Part shown: piece after piece, positions 9,058 to 15,335 of the stretch
Numbering within the stretch: the first letter of the stretch is position 1
Layout of the letters: each line of letters begins with the position of its first letter
Assembly: GCA_043789035.1 (NCBI GenBank)
Contig: JAYWIG010000089.1
Span: 1-15,425, forward strand
Direction: 5' to 3'
DNA length: 15,425 nucleotides
From: JAYWIG01 sp043789035
GTDB taxonomy: Bacteria > Pseudomonadota > Gammaproteobacteria > Burkholderiales > Burkholderiaceae_E
Program-made: the position numbers and the translations under genes
The notes under the pieces: generated by a model
The model's database searches: none
Seen by the model: only the letters and a program-made list of their open reading frames with translations
What the model was told of the DNA's origin: nothing

Positions 9058-10425
9058 TTAAATGTATTTAGGAACGATGCAGGTTTTATGCTCAATATGA
9101 TGCACAAATTCATCGCGAAAATTTTTGATGAAAGCCCGTACTGGCATCGCTGCGGCGTCACCTAACGCACAAATAGTCCGGCCTTGAATATTGTCGGCAA
9201 CGCGATTGAGCTGATCAAGATCTTCCATCTTGCCTTCGCCACGCTCAATACGATCTACTAAACGATACAACCAACCCGTGCCTTCACGACAAGGTGTGCA
9301 CTGGCCGCAGCTCTCCTCGTAGTAAAAGTAAGACAAGCGCAATAATGACTTCACCATGCAACGAGTCTCATCCATCACGATGACCGCACCAGAACCCAAC
9401 ATCGAGCCTGCTTTGGCAATCGAGTCGTAATCCATGTCGGTAGCCATCATGACATCCGCAGTTAACACCGGCATGGACGAACCACCTGGGATCACCGCTT
9501 TGAGCTTGCGCCCTCCCCGCATACCACCAGCCAACTCAAGCAACTTGGCAAACGGCGTACCCATCGGAATCTCATAATTGCCTGGCAACTCAACGTCACC
9601 AGAAATCGAAAACACTTTGGTGCCACCATTGTTTGGCTTGCCGCACTCTAAATACTTCGCACCGCCATTACGAATAATCCACGGTACTGCCGCGAACGTT
9701 TCCGTATTGTTAATAGTGGTTGGCTTGCCGTACAAACCAAAGCTCGCTGGGAACGGCGGTTTAAAGCGCGGCTGGCCTTTTTTGCCTTCGAGCGATTCGA
9801 GCAATGCAGTTTCTTCGCCACAAATGTAGGCGCCATAGCCATGAAAGGCGTGCAATTGAAACGAAAATTCGGAACCTAAGATTTTGTCGCCCAAATAACC
9901 TGCAGCACGAGCTTCTTCGAGCGCCTCTTCAAAACGAGTGTAAGTGTCCCACACTTCGCCATGAATATAGTTATAGCCAATCGTAATGCCCATCGCATAA
10001 GCGGCAATGATCATGCCTTCAATAACAATATGCGGGTTATAGCGAAGAATATCTCGGTCTTTAAACGTGCCTGGCTCGCCTTCGTCAGAGTTGCAGACCA
10101 GAAACTTTTGCCCCGGAAAACCGCGCGGCATAAAACTCCACTTCAACCCCGTAGGAAAGCCTGCACCACCACGCCCACGAAGCACGCCCGCTTTTACTTC
10201 CGCGATGACTTGCTCAGGAGTGAGTTTTTCTTCAATGATTTTGCGCAAGGCTTTGTAGCCATCGCGCGATTCATAATCTCTTAATGTCCAACCACTGGGG
10301 GACGTTAGGCCCGCCAAGATTTGAGGGCTGATATGGCGACCATGAAAGCAAGTCTCCATTGCGCGGATATCTTTCAGCGCAGATAAGTCCAAAGCTGCTT
10401 CGGGTTTTAAATCATTAGCGCCCAT
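9058..10425 (-). CDS. nuoF: NADH-quinone oxidoreductase subunit F (NADH/FMN-binding)
   Basis: Catalytic subunit that oxidises NADH with FMN and passes electrons to the N3 cluster, 455 residues. The FMN and NADH site is seen in GRGGAGFPTGLKWSFMPRG (84-102), CNSDEGEPGTFKDRDI (111-126) and GYGAYICGEETALLESLEG (196-214). The N3 [4Fe-4S] ligands are Cys373, Cys376 and Cys379 (ESCGQCTPCREG) plus Cys419. The chosen ATG, 3 nt after the nuoE stop, has a GAAAGG motif at good spacing. This gives about 24 residues ahead of the segment (FHGRHISPQILAGL) where many betaproteobacterial NuoF proteins begin. An internal ATG at codon 23 would match that shorter form but has no clear ribosome binding site. nuoG follows after 14 nt. 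Confidence 0.98.
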   Translation of the reverse strand: MGANDLKPEAALDLSALKDIRAMETCFHGRHISPQILAGLTSPSGWTLRDYESRDGYKALRKIIEEKLTPEQVIAEVKAGVLRGRGGAGFPTGLKWSFMPRGFPGQKFLVCNSDEGEPGTFKDRDILRYNPHIVIEGMIIAAYAMGITIGYNYIHGEVWDTYTRFEEALEEARAAGYLGDKILGSEFSFQLHAFHGYGAYICGEETALLESLEGKKGQPRFKPPFPASFGLYGKPTTINNTETFAAVPWIIRNGGAKYLECGKPNNGGTKVFSISGDVELPGNYEIPMGTPFAKLLELAGGMRGGRKLKAVIPGGSSMPVLTADVMMATDMDYDSIAKAGSMLGSGAVIVMDETRCMVKSLLRLSYFYYEESCGQCTPCREGTGWLYRLVDRIERGEGKMEDLDQLNRVADNIQGRTICALGDAAAMPVRAFIKNFRDEFVHHIEHKTCIVPKYI

Positions 10426-10428
10426 CGT

Positions 10429-10938
10429 CTAACCTTTCGCTTTCAGCTCTGTAAGCAAAGCATCGAGTTTTTCAGTGCTCATAAAACTGCACATTCTGAT
10501 ATTGTTGACCAACATAACCGGCGAATCACCGCAGGCGCCTAAGCACTCAGATTCCTTCAAAGTAAACATGCCGTCAGCGGTGGTTTCACCGAAACCGATG
10601 CCAAGTTTGCCTTTTAAGTATTCGCCTGCTTTGCATCCGTCGCGCAACGCGCAAGGTAAACAAGTACAAACGGCTAGTTTAAATTTGCCAACTTTTTTAG
10701 TGTCGTACATGTTGTAGAAAGTTGCTACCTCGTGCACTGCAATCGCAGGCATGCCAAGATAGCGTGCCACGTCTTGAATCACTTCAGGCGACGTCCAACC
10801 CTGCTCTTCTTGGGCAATAGCCAATGCGGCCATCACGGCAGATTGTTTTTGATCGCTAGGATACTTAGCAACTTCCCTATCGATCTTTTTATAACCATCT
10901 GCACTAAGCAGTGGTTTGAAATCAGTGACTGCATTCAT
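10429..10938 (-). CDS. nuoE: NADH-quinone oxidoreductase subunit E ([2Fe-2S] thioredoxin-like)
   Basis: Subunit of the NADH module with a thioredoxin-like [2Fe-2S] fold (cluster N1a), 169 residues, normal length. An N-terminal helical bundle (about 15-75, including AIAVHEVATFYNMYD) leads into the cluster domain. The expected ligands are Cys91 and Cys96 (CTCLPC, fitting the CTxxxC pattern) and Cys132 and Cys136 (ECLGACG). Cys93 is an additional cysteine inside the first motif, where many homologues have Asn or another residue; it is not needed for the cluster. The gene starts 2 nt after the nuoD stop and ends 3 nt before nuoF, consistent with tight coupling of the NuoEF pair. Confidence 0.97.
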   Translation of the reverse strand: MNAVTDFKPLLSADGYKKIDREVAKYPSDQKQSAVMAALAIAQEEQGWTSPEVIQDVARYLGMPAIAVHEVATFYNMYDTKKVGKFKLAVCTCLPCALRDGCKAGEYLKGKLGIGFGETTADGMFTLKESECLGACGDSPVMLVNNIRMCSFMSTEKLDALLTELKAKG

Positions 10939-10940
10939 AC

Positions 10941-12194
10941 TTATCGATCAATCTCACCAAACACAATATCTTGTGTGCCGATGATGGTGACGACGTCAGC
11001 GATCATATGACCACGGGACATTTCGTCGAGAGCTTGTAAATGCGCAAAGCCTGGCGCACGAATTTTCAACCGATAAGGTTTGTTAGCACCATCGCTTAAA
11101 AGATAAATTCCAAATTCACCCTTAGGGTGCTCAACTGCTGCGTAGCTTTCGCCGGCAGGCACATGAAAGCCTTCGGTGAAAAGTTTAAAGTGGTGAATCA
11201 ACTCTTCCATGTTGCTCTTCATGTCAACACGGCCAGGTGCCGCAACTTTGTGGTTGCTACTCATCACCGGGCCTGGGTTGTTACGCAACCATTCAATACA
11301 CTGTTTAATGATGTTGTTACTCTGGCGCATCTCTTCGATACGAATCAAATAACGGTCATAGCAATCGCCGTTCTTCCCGATTGGCACATCGAAGTCGAGT
11401 AAGTCATACACTTCATACGGTTGGTTCTTACGCAAGTCCCAAGCCACGCCCGAACCCCGCAACATCGGGCCAGTAAAGCCTAACGCTTTTGCGCGATCAG
11501 GATCCACCACACCGATACCGACTAAGCGTTGCTTCCAAATACGGTTATCCGTGAGCAAAGTTTCATACTCATCGATATAGGTTGGAAACCGGTTGCAAAA
11601 GTCTTGCAAGAAATCGAGCAACGAACCTTGGCGATTCACATTCAACTCTTTAATCGCAGCAGCATTACGTACCTTGCTCGCCTTGTACTGGGGCATTTGC
11701 TCGGGCAAATCACGATATACACCGCCCGGGCGATAGTAGGCAGCATGCATACGCGCACCTGATACAGCTTCGTAAGCATCGAACAAATCTTCGCGCTCGC
11801 GAAATGCATACAAAAATACCGTCATTGCACCCACGTCGAGCGCATGGCAACCCAACCACAACAAGTGATTCAACACTCGGGTAATTTCGTCGAACATCAC
11901 ACGAATGTATTGAGCACGCATCGGCACTTCAAGCGCCAGCAACTTCTCAATCGCCATCACGTAAGCATGCTCGTTAGCCATCATCGACACATAGTCGAGA
12001 CGGTCCATGTATGGCACCGATTGAATGTACGTTTTTGTTTCAGCCAGCTTCTCAGTGGCGCGATGCAGCAAACCGATATGAGGGTCAGCGCGCTGCACAA
12101 CCTCACCGTCTAACTCCAATACAAGCCGCAACACTCCATGCGCCGCAGGGTGTTGAGGACCGAAGTTAAGGGTGTAATTTTTTATTTCAGCCAC
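10941..12194 (-). CDS. nuoD: NADH-quinone oxidoreductase subunit D (49 kDa)
   Basis: Quinone-site subunit of the connecting arm, related to the large subunit of [NiFe] hydrogenases but without the metal site. I place the start at GTG 12194-12192, giving 417 residues beginning (M)AEIKNYTLNFGPQHPAAHG. This is the normal family N-terminus, and GAGG lies 6 nt upstream. The longest open frame begins 12 nt earlier at a TTG with no better ribosome binding site. His15 and His19 in GPQHPAAHG form the loop that lines the quinone cavity, and Tyr68 in YMDRLDYVS is likely the conserved quinone-contacting tyrosine. The end DIVFGEIDR is typical. Unlike E. coli, nuoC is a separate gene, and the 134-nt gap to it is unusually long and structured. 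nuoE starts 2 nt after the stop. Confidence 0.97.
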   Translation of the reverse strand: MAEIKNYTLNFGPQHPAAHGVLRLVLELDGEVVQRADPHIGLLHRATEKLAETKTYIQSVPYMDRLDYVSMMANEHAYVMAIEKLLALEVPMRAQYIRVMFDEITRVLNHLLWLGCHALDVGAMTVFLYAFREREDLFDAYEAVSGARMHAAYYRPGGVYRDLPEQMPQYKASKVRNAAAIKELNVNRQGSLLDFLQDFCNRFPTYIDEYETLLTDNRIWKQRLVGIGVVDPDRAKALGFTGPMLRGSGVAWDLRKNQPYEVYDLLDFDVPIGKNGDCYDRYLIRIEEMRQSNNIIKQCIEWLRNNPGPVMSSNHKVAAPGRVDMKSNMEELIHHFKLFTEGFHVPAGESYAAVEHPKGEFGIYLLSDGANKPYRLKIRAPGFAHLQALDEMSRGHMIADVVTIIGTQDIVFGEIDR

Positions 12195-12247
12195 AACATA
12201 CCTCAACTATTACTGCTTTTTCGAAGTGCGTAACACCCTTAACTTCG
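12161..12247. repeat. 15-bp perfect inverted repeat enclosing the nuoD start
   Basis: The arm at 12233-12247 (ACACCCTTAACTTCG on the plus strand) is the exact reverse complement of 12161-12175, which lies within nuoD and encodes part of NYTLNFG. The 57-nt loop between them contains the nuoD Shine-Dalgarno GAGG (12201-12204) and the GTG start (12194-12192). In mRNA this could fold into a 15-bp stem around the nuoD initiation region. A perfect 15-nt match this close is unlikely by chance and suggests either selection for structure or a local duplication of the nuoD 5' end. Confidence 0.75.
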
Positions 12248-12339
12248 TCGAAGGCTAACTTCGGACACGAAGTTAAGCTCGCAAAGCGAGCGGCCATAGA
12301 CAAAGTGACGGTAGCAGCAAGAATGTAATCAACGCCCAT
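12187..12339 (-). CDS. possible small ORF bridging nuoC and nuoD (50 codons)
   Basis: An ATG at 12339-12337, inside the last codons of nuoC, opens a 50-codon frame that ends with TGA at 12189-12187, inside the first codons of nuoD. The start has an unusually strong Shine-Dalgarno match, GGGAGGGGAG, with GGAGG 6 nt from the ATG. The predicted peptide begins MGVDYILAATVTLSMAARFA, a short hydrophobic stretch, and ends in VIVEVCCG; I recognise no family. It overlaps both neighbours, so it could carry ribosomes from nuoC to nuoD across the spacer. Against it, the purine-rich motif also encodes ordinary nuoC residues (REGSY), the inverted repeats in the spacer dominate the sequence, and 50 open codons can occur by chance. 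Treat it as a candidate only. Confidence 0.25.
   Translation of the reverse strand: MGVDYILAATVTLSMAARFASLTSCPKLAFDEVKGVTHFEKAVIVEVCCG
12195..12328 (-). promoter_or_regulatory. structured nuoC-nuoD intergenic spacer
   Basis: The 134 nt between nuoC and nuoD can form consecutive hairpins in the mRNA. A 6-bp stem with a 3-nt loop lies at 12277-12291 (GCTCGC-TTT-GCGAGC). An 8-bp stem with a 4-nt loop lies at 12256-12275 (TAACTTCG-TGTC-CGAAGTTA). A 5-bp stem lies at 12243-12253 (CTTCG-A-CGAAG). The last of these competes with a longer 15-bp pairing to nuoD codons. The 10-nt word CTTAACTTCG or its complement recurs at 12161-12170, 12238-12247 and 12268-12277, with a near copy at 12255-12263. No U-tract follows the hairpins, so this does not look like an intrinsic terminator. 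It may be an RNA control or processing element, or the remains of a small palindromic insertion. Confidence 0.5.
12201..12204 (-). promoter_or_regulatory. ribosome binding site deciding the nuoD start
   Basis: GAGG on the minus strand lies 6 nt before GTG 12194-12192. It supports that GTG over the upstream in-frame TTG (12206-12204), which overlaps the motif and so cannot use it. Confidence 0.7.
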
Positions 12340-12919
12340 AACTCCCCTCCCGAATCACCCTCGGAGTGTTCTCACGAGGTTCAATCGTCACAGGTTGATA
12401 TACAACCCGCTTTTGATCCGGGTCATAGCGCATCTCAACATAGCCAGTCACAGGGAAATCTTTTCTAAATGGATGGCCTACAAAACCATAATCGGTCAAT
12501 ATGCGGCGCAAATCAGTATGGCCTTCAAACACAATACCGTACAAATCAAACGCTTCGCGTTCGTACCAACCACAAGCAGGCCATATATCGAACAAGGAAG
12601 GCACTACGGGAAAGTCATCATCAGGACAAAACACTCTTAAGCGTAAGCGCTGGTTGTTCACCACCGATAATAAATGTGTGACAGCGGCGAAGCGAAGGCC
12701 CTGCCATGTGCCATCACCGTAGGTTGAATAGTCGACACCGCAAAGGTCGATCAACGTGTCGAATCGAAGCTCTGGTGTATCTCGGAGCAATTTAGATGCG
12801 GGCAAGTAGTTCACCGAGGAGACTACCACTGTCACTTCACCCAAACCAACCGACACCGAATTTGCTAGGTTACCAAGCGCTTTTTCAACGCTTACTTTTA
12901 AGTCTTCAGAAAGAGACAT
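12329..12919 (-). CDS. nuoC: NADH-quinone oxidoreductase subunit C (30 kDa)
   Basis: Connecting-arm subunit without cofactors, 196 residues, which packs against NuoD and NuoI. The family signature is clear at about residues 119-141: YEREAFDLYGIVFEGHTDLR, followed by RILTDYGFVGHPFRKDFP. The C-terminal part (VTIEPRENTPRVIREGSYGR) is complete, so the protein is not a truncated NuoCD fusion. The ATG lies 9 nt after the nuoB stop, with an AGGGG motif overlapping that stop. The following gap before nuoD is 134 nt, against 0-14 nt at most other junctions. The last nuoC codons also form the ribosome binding site and start of the small overlapping ORF noted separately. Confidence 0.97.
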   Translation of the reverse strand: MSLSEDLKVSVEKALGNLANSVSVGLGEVTVVVSSVNYLPASKLLRDTPELRFDTLIDLCGVDYSTYGDGTWQGLRFAAVTHLLSVVNNQRLRLRVFCPDDDFPVVPSLFDIWPACGWYEREAFDLYGIVFEGHTDLRRILTDYGFVGHPFRKDFPVTGYVEMRYDPDQKRVVYQPVTIEPRENTPRVIREGSYGR

Positions 12920-12928
12920 CCGTTACCC

Positions 12929-13405
12929 CTAGCGAGCAATCGTGCTTGTCTCACGAATCTTGCTTTGTAGCTGCAAGATACCGTATAGCAAAGCTTCGGC
13001 GGTTGGCGGGCAACCAGGAACATAGACGTCCACCGGTACGATACGATCACAACCACGTACCACCGAATAGCTATAGTGGTAGTACCCGCCGCCATTGGCA
13101 CAAGAGCCCATGGAAATAACCCATCTAGGTTCAGCCATCTGATCGTAAACTTTGCGCAATGCAGGTGCCATCTTGTTGCATAAAGTGCCAGCAACAATCA
13201 TCACGTCTGACTGACGGGGGCTTGGACGGAACACAATACCGAAGCGATCCAAATCATAACGTGCAGCACCGGCATGCATCATTTCAACAGCGCAGCAGGC
13301 TAAACCAAATGTCATTGGCCACATAGAACCGGTGCGGGTCCAGTTAATTAACTTATCAACCTGGGTAGTAACAAAACCTTCATTGAGAATGCCCTCGATG
13401 CTCAT
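12929..13405 (-). CDS. nuoB: NADH-quinone oxidoreductase subunit B (cluster N2)
   Basis: Subunit that holds the terminal [4Fe-4S] cluster N2, the direct electron donor to quinone, at the interface with NuoD. It has 158 residues, the usual size. Ligands are the adjacent pair Cys37 and Cys38 (GLACCAVEMMH), Cys102 (MGSCANGGGYYHYSYSVVRG) and Cys132 (VYVPGCPPTAEALLYGI). The tandem cysteine pair is characteristic of this family. The ATG at 13405 begins MSIEGILNEGFVTTQ. An AAGG is upstream, but the spacing is rather long (about 11 nt). The gap from nuoA is 76 nt and A/T-rich, and nuoC follows after 9 nt. Confidence 0.98.
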   Translation of the reverse strand: MSIEGILNEGFVTTQVDKLINWTRTGSMWPMTFGLACCAVEMMHAGAARYDLDRFGIVFRPSPRQSDVMIVAGTLCNKMAPALRKVYDQMAEPRWVISMGSCANGGGYYHYSYSVVRGCDRIVPVDVYVPGCPPTAEALLYGILQLQSKIRETSTIAR

Positions 13406-13481
13406 GCTTTTTGTTGCCTTAAAATTTTTAAAAGTATTCTGCGTTCGTTCGCGAAGAAACTACAGCCATCCCTACCGAAAC
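13406..13481 (-). other. nuoA-nuoB spacer, A/T-rich, with imperfect palindrome
   Basis: This 76-nt gap is long for this operon. It holds an 18-bp imperfect palindrome at 13443-13460, centred on a perfect TTCGCGAA core (13448-13455), followed toward nuoB by a run of T and A. The T/A run is not a clean terminator because the hairpin is short and about 6 nt of other sequence separates the two. A 13-codon open frame (MAVVSSRTNAEYF) is present but has no supporting evidence. Function, if any, is unknown. Confidence 0.4.
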
Positions 13482-13841
13482 TTATTCCCAATCGAGCGCA
13501 CCTTTCTTCCACTCGTAGATAAAACCAATGACAAGCACTGTAAGGAAAACCATTACGGATAGGAATCCAACGAATCCAATTGAATCAAGCGCAACAGCCC
13601 ACGGAAACAGGAAAGCGATTTCTAAATCGAAGAGGATAAAAAGAATGGCCACAAGGTAGTAGCGCACGTCGAACTGCATGCGAGCGTCTTCGAACGCTTC
13701 AAAGCCGCATTCATACGGGGAGTTTTTTTCGGGATCAGGACGGCTGGGGCCGACTAGCTTACCGATTAGCATGGGGCCAGCTCCTACTGCTATTCCCACT
13801 AGGATGAAAAGCAAGACGGGAAGATATTGTTCTAACTGCAT
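13482..13841 (-). CDS. nuoA: NADH-quinone oxidoreductase subunit A
   Basis: Small membrane subunit near the quinone chamber, 119 residues, with three hydrophobic helices (about 6-27, 62-82 and 88-109). Typical features are the loop SPYECGFEAFEDARMQFDVR (41-60), which contains the conserved Cys45, and FDLEIAFLFPWAVAL (71-85) with buried acidic residues. The start is the ATG at 13841. An in-frame TAG lies five codons upstream, so no longer form is possible, and the upstream Shine-Dalgarno match is weak. It is the first gene of the nuo run and lies 66 nt after the tRNA-Leu gene. I see no separate strong promoter in that gap, so it may be read from upstream. Confidence 0.97.
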   Translation of the reverse strand: MQLEQYLPVLLFILVGIAVGAGPMLIGKLVGPSRPDPEKNSPYECGFEAFEDARMQFDVRYYLVAILFILFDLEIAFLFPWAVALDSIGFVGFLSVMVFLTVLVIGFIYEWKKGALDWE

Positions 13842-13873
13842 GTGGTACTGCTGCTACTTCTTTATTTTGACTT

Positions 13874-13900
13874 AGCGAGCTGGAGTTTCTACAGCTTGCT
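13874..13900 (-). other. hairpin between tRNA-Leu and nuoA
   Basis: On the minus strand AGCAAGCTG and CAGCTCGCT can pair as a 9-bp stem with one A/C mismatch around a 9-nt loop, beginning 7 nt after the tRNA CCA end. The following bases (AAGTCAAAATAAAG) contain no U-tract, so it is not a normal intrinsic terminator. It might protect or separate the tRNA 3' end from the nuo message during processing, or have no role. Confidence 0.45.
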
Positions 13901-13907
13901 AATTGTT

Positions 13908-13992
13908 TGGTGCCGTCGGCGAGACTCGAACTCGCACAGCTTTCGCCACTACCCCCTCAAGATAGCGTGTCTACCAATTTCACCACGACGGC
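13908..13992 (-). tRNA. tRNA-Leu, anticodon GAG
   Basis: An 85-nt class II tRNA with encoded CCA. The acceptor stem is GCCGTCG paired with CGACGGC, discriminator A. The D-arm region reads GTGAAATTGGTAGACAC. The anticodon stem CTATC/GGTAG (one T-G pair) has loop TTGAGGG, giving anticodon GAG, which reads CUC and CUU leucine codons. A long variable arm (around GGCGAAAGCT) and T-arm GCGAG-TTCGAGT-CTCGC complete the cloverleaf. It closely resembles E. coli tRNA-Leu(GAG), encoded by leuU, which also follows secG. Only 14 nt separate it from the secG stop and no terminator lies between, so it is probably cut out of a longer transcript. Confidence 0.97.
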
Positions 13993-14006
13993 ATACTAAG
14001 ATTGTA

Positions 14007-14477
14007 CTACTTTGGAACCTCACCATTTTGCGCGGGCTTGCTTTCTGCAGGCTTATTCTCGACCTTCGGAGTGTCTAACTTTGGAACTTCTAATTTTGGT
14101 ACATCTACTTGAGGCACATCTGCCTTAGTAGCGTCGCTTTTCGGTGCGTCAACCTTCGGTACATCTAACTTTGGCACGCCATCCTTGGTAACGGCAGGCG
14201 CAACCCTATCCAAGACACTTGAGCCACCCGCAGCGCTTCGTTGATTGCCGAGAAAAGCAAGCGCCAAAGTCGAGATGAAGAAAATCGCTGCCAAGACGCC
14301 TGTCGTGCGGCTCAAAAAGTTAGCCGAACCGGTCGAACCAAACAGACTACCAGACGCACCAGCGCCAAAAGATGCGCCCATATCAGCACCCTTACCATGT
14401 TGTAACAGCACTAAAACCACAACGGATATTGCGGAAAGCAACTGCACCACGAGCACTACGCTAAGAAAAATACTCAT
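14007..14477 (-). CDS. secG: preprotein translocase subunit SecG with pentapeptide-repeat tail
   Basis: Small inner-membrane subunit of the SecYEG translocon that assists protein export. The 156-residue protein has the family core in residues 1-80: a first helix (about 3-25), the signature LLQHGKGADMGASFGAGASG (24-43) leading into SLFGSTGSANFL, and a second helix (about 58-77). SecG is usually about 75-130 residues. The excess here is a hydrophilic tail whose residues 101-140 are eight pentads in exact register: VPKLD, VPKVD, APKSD, ATKAD, VPQVD, VPKLE, VPKLD and TPKVE. The tail ends in a Lys/Pro/Glu-rich stretch. The ATG lies 27 nt after the tpiA stop, and the tRNA gene starts 14 nt after the secG stop. 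Confidence 0.96.
   Translation of the reverse strand: MSIFLSVVLVVQLLSAISVVVLVLLQHGKGADMGASFGAGASGSLFGSTGSANFLSRTTGVLAAIFFISTLALAFLGNQRSAAGGSSVLDRVAPAVTKDGVPKLDVPKVDAPKSDATKADVPQVDVPKLEVPKLDTPKVENKPAESKPAQNGEVPK
14058..14177 (-). repeat. eight 15-nt degenerate tandem repeats in secG tail
   Basis: Codons 101-140 of secG form eight consecutive units of five codons, consensus (V/A/T)-P-K-x-(D/E). The first two and last three units are closest to the consensus; the middle units (APKSD, ATKAD, VPQVD) are more diverged. The 15-nt period fits slippage-driven expansion with later drift. Confidence 0.85.
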
Positions 14478-14504
14478 TCGATCGCCTTCTGTATCACCAC
14501 TAAA

Positions 14505-15293
14505 TTATTTGGACATGCCGGCTGCACTGCGGCAGATAGCGAAAAAATCATCAGCCAAAAGTGATGCGCCGCCAATCAGGCCACCATCCACATCGGCCAT
14601 CGAAAACAACTCGGCAGCATTGCTTGGTTTTACGCTACCGCCGTATAAGATCCTAATTTCCTCTGCAAAAGTAACGCCGCATTCACCAAGCCGCAACCGA
14701 ATAGCGGCATGGGCTTGCTGAGCTTCTAACGGCGAAGCCGTGCGGCCGGTTCCAATCGCCCAGACAGGCTCATAAGCCAAAATAACCCGGTTAGCTCGCG
14801 AACCTTTGACAACCTCTGAAACCGCATCGATCTGGCGCACCAAAACTGATTCTGTAATGCCCGCTTCGCGCTCTTCCAAAGTTTCACCCACACAAATAAC
14901 AGCGGTTAAGTCCGCTGCTAGCAACTGTGCAGCCTTCTGCGCAATGATTTCGTCGGTGTCACCAAAATATGCTCGACGCTCCGAATGGCCGACCAAAGCA
15001 AACCTACAACCAAAATCAGCCAACATCATTGCCGAAACTTCACCAGTGAACGCACCGCTCGCTTTGTTGCAAACGTCTTGGGCACCCCATTGAATTTCGG
15101 TATCGCTTAGCCACGTGGAGCTTTGCCCTAGATACGGAAACGGAGGGCAAACGCCGATGTTTACAGAAGCCGCTATTTGTGAGCTATCAGCAGTGGTGCG
15201 CATAGAAGTGAGCAAAAGCTCATTGGCACGAATGTCGCCATTCATCTTCCAGTTACCAATAACGGCGGGCTTACGCCCTCTTTTAGTATTCAC
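14505..15293 (-). CDS. tpiA: triosephosphate isomerase
   Basis: Cytoplasmic glycolysis and gluconeogenesis enzyme that interconverts dihydroxyacetone phosphate and glyceraldehyde 3-phosphate; 262 residues, slightly longer than the usual 250. The TIM-barrel catalytic set is complete: Asn14 and Lys16 (GNWKMNG), the electrophilic His103 (ALVGHSERRAYFG), the catalytic base Glu175 followed by flexible loop 6 (AYEPVWAIGTG, 173-183), and the phosphate-binding ILYGGSVKPSN (215-225) and GGLIGGASL (237-245) segments. The start is GTG (15293-15291). An in-frame TAA only three codons upstream excludes a longer protein, and the first ATG downstream falls inside the active-site motif, so GTG is the only sensible choice. 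AAGAG lies a few bases upstream. It is the first gene after the promoter described here, with secG 27 nt downstream. Confidence 0.97.
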   Translation of the reverse strand: MNTKRGRKPAVIGNWKMNGDIRANELLLTSMRTTADSSQIAASVNIGVCPPFPYLGQSSTWLSDTEIQWGAQDVCNKASGAFTGEVSAMMLADFGCRFALVGHSERRAYFGDTDEIIAQKAAQLLAADLTAVICVGETLEEREAGITESVLVRQIDAVSEVVKGSRANRVILAYEPVWAIGTGRTASPLEAQQAHAAIRLRLGECGVTFAEEIRILYGGSVKPSNAAELFSMADVDGGLIGGASLLADDFFAICRSAAGMSK

Positions 15294-15335
15294 AAATTGC
15301 TCTTAGAACTCTTGAATCATCGCAGAAAACTCAAG

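Noticed and set aside
10639..10668. Extra cysteine (Cys93) in the first NuoE cluster motif as a possible altered cluster
   Set aside because: All four canonical [2Fe-2S] ligands are in place with normal spacing; the added cysteine is a plausible neutral substitution.
13428..13469. Thirteen-codon leader-like frame between nuoA and nuoB
   Set aside because: It is too short, has no run of a single amino acid codon and no attenuator fold downstream.
13874..13900. Intrinsic terminator after the tRNA gene
   Set aside because: The stem has a mismatch and is followed by an A-rich sequence, not a U-tract, on the transcribed strand.
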